A DNA stretch of 64,000 nucleotides from Lascolabacillus massiliensis (GCF_001282625.1 NZ_CTEJ01000001.1:682001-746000), one strand, 5' to 3'; shown: positions 44,818 to 53,873, numbered from the stretch's first letter. Made by a program: numbers and translations. The notes: generated by a model not told the origin, from the letters alone.

Positions 44818-46037
44818 GAAGTATTTTTATTTTTAATGAATCGTTTGGTGCAAATAATTATGGGATAGGTAGATATATTTCTCAATTAAAAAAAATATCT
44901 ACCTATAGTAATCTAAAAATAGTAATGATTCAGTTTTCTTCATACGAAACAGATTTAAAAGTAGAAGAAGAAGAAGAATCTATAGTATACCACATTCCCT
45001 TAAGCGCTTATCAAGATTCTTCTAGAAAAGAAAAATACTATTTAAATACTTTGACATTATTAGATTCAATGTGGACAATAAACTCGGATACTATTTTTCA
45101 ATTTAATTATTTTGAACATTCAACTATTATAGAATGGGTTAAAGAAAAGTATCCATATAATAAAATAATTTTTACAGTACATTTTATGAACTGGATGTTC
45201 CCAATAAAAGGTAACACCTCTTATTTTAAGAATATTATAAATTCAGAGCCTTCAAGTCTGAAAAATGACATTGAAAAAAAAATATTTGAGTCATTTAAAA
45301 AAGAAGTTAAGATACTAAATATGGTTGATAAAGTTATTTGTCTTTCGCAATACTCACTTAAATTATTAATTGAGGACTATAAGGTGCCTTCATCTTCTAT
45401 ACGTTTAGTAGTTAATGGATTGACAGATGAATATGAGATGTTGTCGAAAAAATATAAAAGACTTTTAAGGAAAAAATATTATTATAATTCTTCAGATAAA
45501 ATCATATTATATGTTGGAAGGATTGATATAAATAAAGGAGTTAAAGAATTGATAACTTCATTTGAGAGAGTTTTAAAATTTGCTCCAAATAGTAAGTTAG
45601 TGATTATTGGAAAAAGTTATTGTGATGTATTAGATAACTTGTTTATTCAATATGGTTCAAGAATATTTTTTACCGGTTATCTTAACAGGGCTATAATTAA
45701 AGAGCTTTACCAAATCTCTGATATTGGAGTTCTACCTTCATTTGTGGAACAGTGCAGCTATGTCGGTATCGAAATGATGATGTTTGGATTGCCTATTGTT
45801 GGAACAACAGGAACCGGATTATCTGAAATGATAGATAATGGTGTTAATGGATATAAAGTTAGATTAAATGAAGTAGATGCTTCAGTAAGTTTAAATACGC
45901 AAGATCTTGCTGATAATATAGTCTCTGCTATAGACAATAGCTCTTTTTTGTCTAAAAATAGTAGAGACTATTATGAAGCAAAATATCAAATCTTTAGTAT
46001 GATTGATAAAATGAATAGTATAATTTTAGATCTATAA
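44814..46037 (+). CDS. GT4-type glycosyltransferase of a GG-peptide system
   Basis: A 407-residue GT-B enzyme: N-terminal start SIFIFNESFGANNYGIGRYI with a donor-side glycine-rich loop, then the C-terminal GT1/GT4 domain with ILYVGRIDINKGVKELI near 225 and the nucleotide-sugar EX7E region PSFVEQCSYVGIEMMMFGLP. It resembles the glycosyltransferases reported alongside GG-Bacteroidales precursor peptides. It is the last gene of the overlapped cassette; the six-cysteine precursor gene begins 97 bp downstream. The acceptor is presumed to be that peptide, unproven. Confidence 0.8.
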   Translation: MRSIFIFNESFGANNYGIGRYISQLKKISTYSNLKIVMIQFSSYETDLKVEEEEESIVYHIPLSAYQDSSRKEKYYLNTLTLLDSMWTINSDTIFQFNYFEHSTIIEWVKEKYPYNKIIFTVHFMNWMFPIKGNTSYFKNIINSEPSSLKNDIEKKIFESFKKEVKILNMVDKVICLSQYSLKLLIEDYKVPSSSIRLVVNGLTDEYEMLSKKYKRLLRKKYYYNSSDKIILYVGRIDINKGVKELITSFERVLKFAPNSKLVIIGKSYCDVLDNLFIQYGSRIFFTGYLNRAIIKELYQISDIGVLPSFVEQCSYVGIEMMMFGLPIVGTTGTGLSEMIDNGVNGYKVRLNEVDASVSLNTQDLADNIVSAIDNSSFLSKNSRDYYEAKYQIFSMIDKMNSIILDL

Positions 46038-46134
46038 GTATTAAATATAGATAAATACTAATTTTGATGATAAGTGTGTATCCATCAATTTTAGTTTAAT
46101 TTATAAATTACACACGTATTTAAATCTTGTTAAA

Positions 46135-46407
46135 ATGAAAAAGTTAGAAAAATTGAAACTAAACGATTTTAGGAAAATTCTAAATGAAAATGAAATGAAA
46201 AAAGTAGTTGGTGGTGCTGGATTAAATTATGGATATGTAGGAGATGATCCAAATTGCACTGCAGATTACGGAATGGGTCAATGTCAGGGGTTTTGCTCAC
46301 CTATTGAGATTTATGAAGGAGGTACAGTATATATTTATCAGCGAGAGTGTATTCCATTGACCTATGCTGATGGACGATTAGTAGGTTGTACTTGTGCAGT
46401 AGTTTGA
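46135..46407 (+). CDS. Second double-glycine-leader precursor with six cysteines
   Basis: A 90-residue peptide. The leader MKKLEKLKLNDFRKI continues through ENEMKKVVGG (G26-G27); the predicted core is 63 residues, tyrosine-rich, with cysteines C41, C50, C54, C72, C85 and C87. The leader closely resembles that of the first precursor (KLxKLKL, ENxEM, GG at the same position), but the cores are unrelated apart from six cysteines. Serines, threonines and tyrosines near C41-C54 are possible glycosylation sites. Processing by the C39 exporter upstream is expected. An 18-bp inverted repeat follows the gene. Confidence 0.82.
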   Translation: MKKLEKLKLNDFRKILNENEMKKVVGGAGLNYGYVGDDPNCTADYGMGQCQGFCSPIEIYEGGTVYIYQRECIPLTYADGRLVGCTCAVV

Positions 46408-46432
46408 AATGTTTTCTGATAATTTAAAGTCT

Positions 46433-46501
46433 TCGAATTATGAAACTTTCAAAAGTGCGATTTTATATTTGCACCTAAAACTAGAAAGTTTCATAATTCG
46501 A
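46433..46501 (+). repeat. Perfect 18-bp inverted repeat downstream of the second precursor
   Basis: TCGAATTATGAAACTTTC at 46433-46450 is exactly mirrored by its complement at 46484-46501, with an inner GTGC/GCAC pair in the 33-nt spacer. There is no T tract directly after it. It could be an attenuator or mRNA-stabilising hairpin letting the peptide be made in excess of the following gene, or a scrap of a small mobile element. Confidence 0.75.
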
Positions 46502-46536
46502 CTGTTTTAGACAAAAAATTAAATATATATTATACA

Positions 46537-49191
46537 ATGAGAATCATCAACCTTATAAATATCTGTATAGCTTTACTGCTTATCTCTACAGGCGCTTTGT
46601 CACAAACTGTCTCTGCTGACTCAATAAGCAGTTACTTCTACACACAGAGCTATATTTTTCCTCAAGAAAAAATATATGCGCACATCGACAGATCTGACTA
46701 TCTTATAAATGATACCATCTGGTTCAGGGCATATTTAGTAAATGCACAAAACCATATTCCGGATCCGGAGAGCAACTTTGTTTATGCAGAGCTGATTAAT
46801 CCTGCTGGTGAAGTTGCAAAACGTGTGAAGGTGAAAAAACAGGACAACGTGTTTGCAGGGTATATGCATCTTAATGAAGATCTGCCATCAGGAAATTATC
46901 AGCTCAGGTTTTATACTTCATACATGACAAACTTAAGTGAGAGCTATTTCTTTAAAAGAAATATCCGCATAGGTAATTATATGTCTGTTAAGTATGGCAT
47001 CGAACCTGAGTTTCTGATAGGAGAGAATAGAGATGACATAAGCGTCAGATTAAGATTCTTTGATAAGGAATCATCCAATACATTAATTCCCCAAGAGTTT
47101 TATCTGTACGTTAATGAAGAGAACAGGAACAGTATAAAAATGGGTGATGATGAAACAGTAAGCTTTCGCCTTAGACCTGAAGAGATTCATAAGAAGAGCA
47201 TACTGGTTGAGTATCTTATAAACGGACAAATACAAAAAGAGTTTATCGAGATTAAGGACAATAAGTCTGACTACAATATATCTTTCTTTCCTGAAGGGGG
47301 TAACCTGTTATTTGGTACAACCAATAAGATAGCTTTTAAGGCTCTTAACAGTGAGGGACTGGGTGAGGATATAACAGGTATTATTGTAAATGCATCGGGT
47401 GATACATTAAATACATTCCGCTCAACTCATCTTGGCATGGGTATCATTACCATGAATATCAGCAGCATGGAGCCTCTTTATGCTGTTTGCAGCAATTCTG
47501 ATGGGTTGGAGAAAAGAGTTCAGTTGCCTGCAGTAGAAGATGGGAAACCATCACTCAGAGCAGACTGGAGAAATAATAACCTGCTGATTTCGGTAAATAA
47601 GCCTGAGGGCTATATCATGCCTGAAAAGCAATACCTGCTTCTGCATTGCAGAGGCGAGGTTATTTATAGCGAGCCGTGGGAAAGTGAAAGAGCGATTGTC
47701 GGTCTCCCCGGCAATAATCTGCCCTCAGGTGTATTGCATATAATGCTTTTGGATGAAGAGCTTAATCCGGTTAGTGAAAGACTGGTATTTAATATTAATG
47801 AGCTTGATGTAACAACAACCGAGATTATGACAGACAAGAGCAGTTTTGGTCCCAGAGAGCGTGTGGGTGTAACCGTAACTGCAAGTGATGCATCTGGTCT
47901 GCCGCTAAGTGGCAGTTTCTCCGTTTCAGTTACTGATAATGAGATTGTAACATACGATCATTCGGTAAATATTCTTTCTACTCTGCTTTTAACCTCAGAC
48001 CTTCAGGGGTATATCGAGTCGCCAGCCGACTATTTCACTTCAAGGGTTGAGAATCAGCGTAATCTGGATATCCTGATGATGACGCAGGGTTGGAGGCGAT
48101 ATGATGTAAGAAAGATTCTAAAACGTGAGTATGAGTTCCCCACTCATGGCATGGAGGTTAATCAGGAAATTGCGGGTATCGTATACAGAGGGGTTGGAAG
48201 GAGTAGGGGTGCAGAGGATTATCCTGTTACCCTTTTTGCAATGGATCATGCCCAGACGGCAGAAACACTGACAGATGCTAACGGCAGATTTGTTTTCAGG
48301 AATCTCTCATTTCCTGACAGCACTCGTTTTATTGTTCAGGGTAATACCCCCAAGGGAGGTGCGGGAGTTAAGATAGAAGTTGCAGATATGCAGGCACCTG
48401 AGAGCAGCTTTATCCCTTTTGGCAGATTAAATGAATCAAAAGAATTAACAGAACCTGAGCAGGATTTTTTTAGATCAATAAACCAGAGGAGCAATCTTGT
48501 GGCAGGGATGCGTCATTATCAGCTTCAGGAAGTTGTTGTAACTGCCCGAAAGAAGCAGACAGAGAGTAAATCCACACACTGGGCAAGAAGTGAGTTCTCA
48601 AAGAAAGTGACAGCTAAAGAAATTGATGTGTTGCGTCCGTCAAGTATGCTTGAACTGTTTATGTTGACTCCCGGTTTGGGGATAAGGGGTGATCAGGTTT
48701 ATATTTCAAGGTATTTTGACAACAGTTCTACGAGTGTGCCTGTACCTCTTATAATTGTAGATGGAGTGGAAACTTTATCTCAGCATCTTAACAGTATAAT
48801 GCCTCAAAATGTAAGTTCTATTGAGGTGATGCATGAACCATTGTCTTTTGTACTTGGACCTAAAGGAAAGGGAGGTGCAATTTTAATTACTACGAAAGGT
48901 ATAGATGAAATGTATATCCCTGTTGAGACAGAGAATATTTCATTTATCACTCCGTTAGGGTATCAGGTAACCAGGGAGTTTTACTCACCTGCTTATGATA
49001 CCCCGGCAAAGGTTGAAAGTGGAATTCCAGATGAACGTATAACCATATACTGGAACCCAAATGTTGAATTAGACAACCAAGGCAAAGGTTATTTTGAATT
49101 TTATACCTCTGATTCTGATAAAGGGCAGACGATTGTTGTTGAGGGAATGACTGAGGATGGGAAAATATTGAAGCGAAACATGATAAATTGA
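46537..49191 (+). CDS. MG2-domain / TonB-plug-type surface protein of the peptide locus
   Basis: An 884-residue protein: signal peptide (about 1-22), an alpha-2-macroglobulin MG2-like region (EKIYAHIDRSDYLINDTIWFRAY, about 43-65), a later MG-like segment (LIMTDKSSFGPRERV type, about 430) and a TonB-receptor plug-like part (LQEVVVTARKKQ about 660, VPLIIVDGVETLSQH about 740, IEVMHEP). It has no barrel of its own. It may gate or shuttle the exported peptide at the outer membrane, inferred from its repeated presence here: an 86-bp remnant of another copy lies at 26854-26939. The next gene starts at its stop. Confidence 0.75.
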   Translation: MRIINLINICIALLLISTGALSQTVSADSISSYFYTQSYIFPQEKIYAHIDRSDYLINDTIWFRAYLVNAQNHIPDPESNFVYAELINPAGEVAKRVKVKKQDNVFAGYMHLNEDLPSGNYQLRFYTSYMTNLSESYFFKRNIRIGNYMSVKYGIEPEFLIGENRDDISVRLRFFDKESSNTLIPQEFYLYVNEENRNSIKMGDDETVSFRLRPEEIHKKSILVEYLINGQIQKEFIEIKDNKSDYNISFFPEGGNLLFGTTNKIAFKALNSEGLGEDITGIIVNASGDTLNTFRSTHLGMGIITMNISSMEPLYAVCSNSDGLEKRVQLPAVEDGKPSLRADWRNNNLLISVNKPEGYIMPEKQYLLLHCRGEVIYSEPWESERAIVGLPGNNLPSGVLHIMLLDEELNPVSERLVFNINELDVTTTEIMTDKSSFGPRERVGVTVTASDASGLPLSGSFSVSVTDNEIVTYDHSVNILSTLLLTSDLQGYIESPADYFTSRVENQRNLDILMMTQGWRRYDVRKILKREYEFPTHGMEVNQEIAGIVYRGVGRSRGAEDYPVTLFAMDHAQTAETLTDANGRFVFRNLSFPDSTRFIVQGNTPKGGAGVKIEVADMQAPESSFIPFGRLNESKELTEPEQDFFRSINQRSNLVAGMRHYQLQEVVVTARKKQTESKSTHWARSEFSKKVTAKEIDVLRPSSMLELFMLTPGLGIRGDQVYISRYFDNSSTSVPVPLIIVDGVETLSQHLNSIMPQNVSSIEVMHEPLSFVLGPKGKGGAILITTKGIDEMYIPVETENISFITPLGYQVTREFYSPAYDTPAKVESGIPDERITIYWNPNVELDNQGKGYFEFYTSDSDKGQTIVVEGMTEDGKILKRNMIN

Positions 49192-49211
49192 AAAGTAATA
49201 AAAAGAATTTT

Positions 49212-49883
49212 ATGAAAAAAGAAAGCACCATGGAATATTATATTCCTACATATATTATAAACCTGAAGGAGCGAGCTGAACGCAAAGAGCATATAGTAAG
49301 TGAATTTGAAGGAAAACCTGAATTTGGAGTTACTTTTGTTGATGCATGTACTCATTCAATTGGTGCTGTAGGACTGTGGAATAGTATAGTTAAAGTTATT
49401 GAGTTTGCAGTTGAACAAGAGAACGATGTCATTCTGATTTGTGAAGATGATCATTATTTTACTGAAAATTACTCTCAAGAATATCTTTTTGAGAATATAG
49501 TTTATGCTCATGAGCAGGGTGCTGACATACTCTCAGGAGGTATTGGCGGATTTGGATATGCAGTACCGGTTGCAAAAAACAGATACTGGGTTGATTGGTT
49601 TTGGTGTACACAGTTTATCGTGGTTTACAAAAAGTTCTTTCAAAAAATTCTTGATTACGAATTTAAAGATACAGATACAGCTGATGGGGTTATATCGATG
49701 TTGTCAAATAATTTAATGACTCTTTATCCTTTTATTTCTAAGCAAAAAGAATTTGGGTATTCTGATATAACACAAGGAAATAAAGATAATCCAAATTTAA
49801 TAACTCAGCTTTTCGAACGAACTGATGCTTATCTATCGGCAATTCATAAAGTTTCAGGTTTTTATAACTACCCAAACATTTAA
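49212..49883 (+). CDS. GT25-like glycosyltransferase
   Basis: About 223 residues resembling LPS-type GT25 enzymes: YIPTYIINLKERAERKEHI at the start, GAVGLWNSIVKVI with the family's GxxG-type helix, and the acidic LICEDDHYF (EDD) that would bind the metal-nucleotide sugar. Start codon is uncertain: ATG 49212 or ATG 49230 (MEYYIPTY), the latter fitting GT25 starts best. It follows the MG2/plug gene by 20 bp. It could act on the second peptide or on a surface glycan. Confidence 0.7.
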   Translation: MKKESTMEYYIPTYIINLKERAERKEHIVSEFEGKPEFGVTFVDACTHSIGAVGLWNSIVKVIEFAVEQENDVILICEDDHYFTENYSQEYLFENIVYAHEQGADILSGGIGGFGYAVPVAKNRYWVDWFWCTQFIVVYKKFFQKILDYEFKDTDTADGVISMLSNNLMTLYPFISKQKEFGYSDITQGNKDNPNLITQLFERTDAYLSAIHKVSGFYNYPNI

Positions 49884-50084
49884 TTAATCAATTGGATACC
49901 TTTATTATAATGGATACCTTTACATCAAATTTAAATTACAGAAATCATGAAAAGAATACAAATTGTAATTAGTTTAAACGGAATAAAGTCCCTACTTTTG
50001 GAGTAGACAATAACATTTACTGATTCCATTAGAAAATTAAAACGTTAACACGTTAATTATTAATACAAAAAACCACTATTTAAT

Positions 50085-50693
50085 ATGAACAAATACAAAT
50101 TTATTATATCAGCATTTCTTTTTACTCTTGCCTGTCATGCCCTTAACGCTCAATCACACGGAATAATTGTTGGGACAACTTACGGAGATTTCAAAACAAA
50201 AATTGCTTCAATGTCCGACATAAAATTTAATAAGCAATACTCTTTCAACTTTTTAGTAGGGTATGGATATAACCACTCATTTAATAATAGATTAGAGTTG
50301 GGGTCATCTCTCATTTATAGCCAGCAAAAAGCAGTGAAAACCTCCGGATATGGAGTTGTAGGTGATGACCCATCGGTGAATAATTATAATTTTAAAACTC
50401 ACTACCTTGCACTTGAAGAAGTGATAAAGTATCGTATAACTGATCATATTAAGGTTGGAGTGGGTGCAGCGCCTACATGGCATATGAAGATGACATTATG
50501 GGATGATAACGAAGTTTCACCTATAATCGACATCCCACTACTTTTGCAAACGGAGGTGGAAACAAAATATGCTGACATAAGATTGTCGTATAAATTAGGG
50601 ACTTTTAATCTTCTGAAAAACAGCATTATTGACTCAGCGCACCATAGTGTGATCAGCCTGTCTCTCTTTATACCATTTGGAGTTGTTAAATGA
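50085..50693 (+). CDS. Small outer-membrane beta-barrel protein
   Basis: A 202-residue protein with signal peptide (KFIISAFLFTLACHALNA) and alternating hydrophobic strands (SFNFLVGYGYNHSF, LELGSSLIYSQQ, IKVGVGAAPTWH) typical of a PorT/OmpW-like eight-stranded barrel. The function is unknown. Its stop overlaps the start of the DUF4249 lipoprotein gene, and the TonB receptor follows, so all three are likely one surface unit. A direct repeat ACGTTAAC/ACGTTAAT precedes it. Confidence 0.7.
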   Translation: MNKYKFIISAFLFTLACHALNAQSHGIIVGTTYGDFKTKIASMSDIKFNKQYSFNFLVGYGYNHSFNNRLELGSSLIYSQQKAVKTSGYGVVGDDPSVNNYNFKTHYLALEEVIKYRITDHIKVGVGAAPTWHMKMTLWDDNEVSPIIDIPLLLQTEVETKYADIRLSYKLGTFNLLKNSIIDSAHHSVISLSLFIPFGVVK

Positions 50694-51574
50694 AAAGTTG
50701 TATTTATATTCTTGTCTTATTAATCTCTATTTTGATAACATCATGTGAATATGATTATCAACCTGATATTAAGTATAACCAGTATCAAGGCATAGTTATT
50801 ATAAATTCATATCTATCCCCGAAAAATGATTTAAAGATTGAATTATACCGTATACTGCCAGTCAAAAACAGATTTGAATACACTGGCTTGAAAGGTGCGT
50901 TTTTGACTTTATATGAAGATAATGACATTATTTACGAGGGGGATTGTGACTCTATACTAATCATAGACCATAAACCAAAGGAGGGTATGACGTACAGAGT
51001 TAAAGTGGATTATGACTCCGTGGCTTATGCTGCATCGACAACTGTTCCTCACAAGGTTACAAGTGATGTGACACGAGAGAATGGCATGTATATTATTACG
51101 TCTCTTTTCTCAGAAATCCCATCACCCGTTTGGATCACCGCTTCTCTGGTTTTTACGAAAGATTCGGTGATTCAGTTTCAGGAGTTATATTCCAAGAGTA
51201 GTTTACTGGATGAGATCAATAAAGAGACAGTCAGCTATGTCATTTCACCAGACCTGGGAAACATCTATTATAACGGATTTATCCGGGTGAATAAGGTTAA
51301 TATACACAATGTGGATACAATAGTATTCAGACCATTGTTAAACAGATCACTAATACTTAAGGATGTTCAATGCATACGTATTTCTGTTTTAAGTGGGAGT
51401 ATAGACTACGACCAATATAACCGCAGTTCGTATCAATTCTTTTCAGGAAATTTGGGAAATGAATTTTCTGCCTTTTTTTATCAGCCAAAAACGATCTATA
51501 GCAATATAGTTAACGGACATGGAATATTCGCCGGATACACAGAACGTTATTATGATTTTCCAATTACACAATAA
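50690..51574 (+). CDS. DUF4249-type lipoprotein
   Basis: A 294-residue lipoprotein (lipobox ILITSC, C19). The motif VVINSYLSPKNDLKIELYR-like start and the LKGAFLTLYEDN strand are typical of DUF4249 proteins, which in Bacteroidetes are regularly encoded directly before a TonB-dependent receptor. They are thought to be surface partners of the receptor; the ligand is unknown. It overlaps its neighbours by 4 and 23 bp. Confidence 0.82.
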   Translation: MKSCIYILVLLISILITSCEYDYQPDIKYNQYQGIVIINSYLSPKNDLKIELYRILPVKNRFEYTGLKGAFLTLYEDNDIIYEGDCDSILIIDHKPKEGMTYRVKVDYDSVAYAASTTVPHKVTSDVTRENGMYIITSLFSEIPSPVWITASLVFTKDSVIQFQELYSKSSLLDEINKETVSYVISPDLGNIYYNGFIRVNKVNIHNVDTIVFRPLLNRSLILKDVQCIRISVLSGSIDYDQYNRSSYQFFSGNLGNEFSAFFYQPKTIYSNIVNGHGIFAGYTERYYDFPITQ

Positions 51575-53873
51575 ACCGTTGAACATCTTACTTTTTCTTT
51601 GCTCATTTACGCTACTTCATGCGCAAGAGGACTATTACTTCTCGGGGTATGTAAAAAATTTGGTTTCGAAAGATGTCATCTCGGATGCAGTTATCAAAAT
51701 AGGAGAAGTGTATGTAGTATCTAATGATAAAGGTTTTTTTTCCGGTTTACTTAAAGAAGGCTCAAACCGAATTGAAATCACTTGTTTGGGATATACTCCT
51801 ATCGACACAACTATAATAGGTCGTAACAACATATTTATTGAATTTGAGCTAGTCCCGACATCTTATTTATTAGAAGAGGTGGTAGTAACAAATAAGAAAC
51901 AGTCTCTAATTCATAGGGGGCTCGGTAATTTTGTTATTGATGTTTCACAACTCAGAAAGACTCCACTCTTTCTTGGTGAGAGGGATATTGTGAAGTCAAT
52001 GCAACTTCTGCCGGGTATATCATCGGGCATGGAAGGGTCCTCACAATTAAACATAAGAGGCGGGACCAACGACCAGACGTTATTTCTTATAGATAATGTG
52101 CCGGTATACTTGCAAAACCATGCTTTTGGTTTGTTCTCCATCTTTAATAGCGATATAATCAGACAAGCTGAAGTCTATAAATCAGGAATACCAGCTATTC
52201 ATGGAAACCATCTCTCCGGAGGGGCTTCCATAAGATTAAAAAACGGTAACATGACAGAGCATTCAGGGTCTCTGTCAATTAGTCCTCTGGCAGGATCTAT
52301 CTCAGCTAACGGTCCAATTGTCAAGAATAAGTTATCGTATCTGTTCTCTGTTAGAAAGTCGTTCTTAGATCTTGTTTTTGATGGTATATCTTATATAAAG
52401 GGAGAGGTGCAAACAGGTGCACCCTTAATAAACTTTTATGATGTTAACGCAAAAATTACCTTACGGGTAAATAGTCAAAATAGACTTTCGATGATTTATT
52501 ATACAGGGTTAGATTATTTTTATAATCACTCCAAGGTTCAGAATAGGGAAGAAGAAAATGAATTCGTATATACTTTTAAGGATAAATTGGGATGGAAGAA
52601 TAATCTTTTCTCTCTTCAGTCAGAATCTATTGTAGGAAAAAATATATTATTGAACAACTCATTTTACATAACCTCACTGGGTAATATGGATATCCAACAT
52701 TTTAAAATGGAAGATCCAAACATAACCGGAAATATAAAAAATGGGGTGTTATCTGATTTAATAAATATTGGTGGCAAATCTGACTTTGAGATCACTACAA
52801 ATCGGCATTTAACCTTTAAAACCGGGATACATGGGGCTTACCAATTATTTAAACCAAATTATATTCTAAAGGAAAGAGATGGTGTGACAAATTATTTTAA
52901 TATAAATAAATTGTCGCTTCAATCATACTCTATGTATTTGACAGCTATTTATTTATACGATAAGTGGAAAATAAGTGCAGGCTTGAGGTCGTCGATTTAC
53001 AAAACCCATAACTTTCATTTTGCGCTTGAACCACGTTTGAAAATAGAAAATAACTTCAGAGATGGTGAAATGATAATGCTTTCTTATGACAGAACAACTC
53101 AGCCAACTATATCAGTTAACGAAATGAATTATAATAGCCTGTTCGACTTTTGGATTCCCTTTAAAGATAAGTTACCTATAGCAAACCAACTATCCTTGGG
53201 GTATAAAAAACTGTTCTACGAACATAATTTATCAGTTTCTTTAGAAGCTTTCTCGAAGAAATTTAAAAATCTGGTGCTAATTGAAAATATTGATGCCTAC
53301 TTAGAAAATATTGAAAGCTTTAACCTTGGTACCGGAAGTGCTAAAGGAGTAGAGTTAATGATCGACTATACACCAGCTAATTGGAGTTTTATGGCTGCAT
53401 ATTCACTGAGTAAGACTACTAGAACTTTTAATAATAAAACATACCCGTTTAAATATGACACGCCACATGCCTTATCATTATCTATAAACTATGATTTACT
53501 TTCAACGGAGCGCAGGAAAAATTCTTTATCAACAAATATTCAAATTAAAAGCGGATTGCCCTACTTCGTTCCCACTATAAAATATCCAAATATGGGTCTA
53601 CCTTCTGATCCGAGCGGTTATCCATATTTCGATTCAGAAGATTTATATTATGTGCCATTTGAGCCTAATACACGTTTAAACAATTATTTCCGTTGGGATG
53701 TGAATTTTACAATGGAAAAGAAAACCAAGAAGGGAATTAGAACGTGGCAGTTTTCTATACTGAATATGACAGCTCATAAAAACCCATATTCAATCTACCT
53801 GACAGAAGATGGATACAAAGCATTCCAACTGATTCCGATACTGCCATCTATATCTTTTACTTATGAAAAATAA
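51552..53873 (+). CDS. TonB-dependent receptor paired with DUF4249 lipoprotein
   Basis: 773 residues: signal peptide (LNILLFLCSFTLLHA), carboxypeptidase-regulatory domain (YYFSGYVKNLVSKDV to about 105), TonB-plug (VVVTNKKQS, PLFLGERDIVKSMQLLPGI, LNIRGGTNDQTLFLIDNVPVY) and barrel ending IPILPSISFTYEK. I chose ATG 51552 because it begins the signal peptide; 51519 is longer by 11 residues. The substrate is unknown; uptake of the peptide product or of a metallophore are options. It is the last complete gene of the island. Confidence 0.88.
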   Translation: MIFQLHNKPLNILLFLCSFTLLHAQEDYYFSGYVKNLVSKDVISDAVIKIGEVYVVSNDKGFFSGLLKEGSNRIEITCLGYTPIDTTIIGRNNIFIEFELVPTSYLLEEVVVTNKKQSLIHRGLGNFVIDVSQLRKTPLFLGERDIVKSMQLLPGISSGMEGSSQLNIRGGTNDQTLFLIDNVPVYLQNHAFGLFSIFNSDIIRQAEVYKSGIPAIHGNHLSGGASIRLKNGNMTEHSGSLSISPLAGSISANGPIVKNKLSYLFSVRKSFLDLVFDGISYIKGEVQTGAPLINFYDVNAKITLRVNSQNRLSMIYYTGLDYFYNHSKVQNREEENEFVYTFKDKLGWKNNLFSLQSESIVGKNILLNNSFYITSLGNMDIQHFKMEDPNITGNIKNGVLSDLINIGGKSDFEITTNRHLTFKTGIHGAYQLFKPNYILKERDGVTNYFNINKLSLQSYSMYLTAIYLYDKWKISAGLRSSIYKTHNFHFALEPRLKIENNFRDGEMIMLSYDRTTQPTISVNEMNYNSLFDFWIPFKDKLPIANQLSLGYKKLFYEHNLSVSLEAFSKKFKNLVLIENIDAYLENIESFNLGTGSAKGVELMIDYTPANWSFMAAYSLSKTTRTFNNKTYPFKYDTPHALSLSINYDLLSTERRKNSLSTNIQIKSGLPYFVPTIKYPNMGLPSDPSGYPYFDSEDLYYVPFEPNTRLNNYFRWDVNFTMEKKTKKGIRTWQFSILNMTAHKNPYSIYLTEDGYKAFQLIPILPSISFTYEK

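Noticed and set aside
49910-50000. Tiny open frames (18-20 codons) between the GT25-like and barrel genes
   Set aside because: Too short, no leader-like or conserved features, and out of keeping with the GG precursors.
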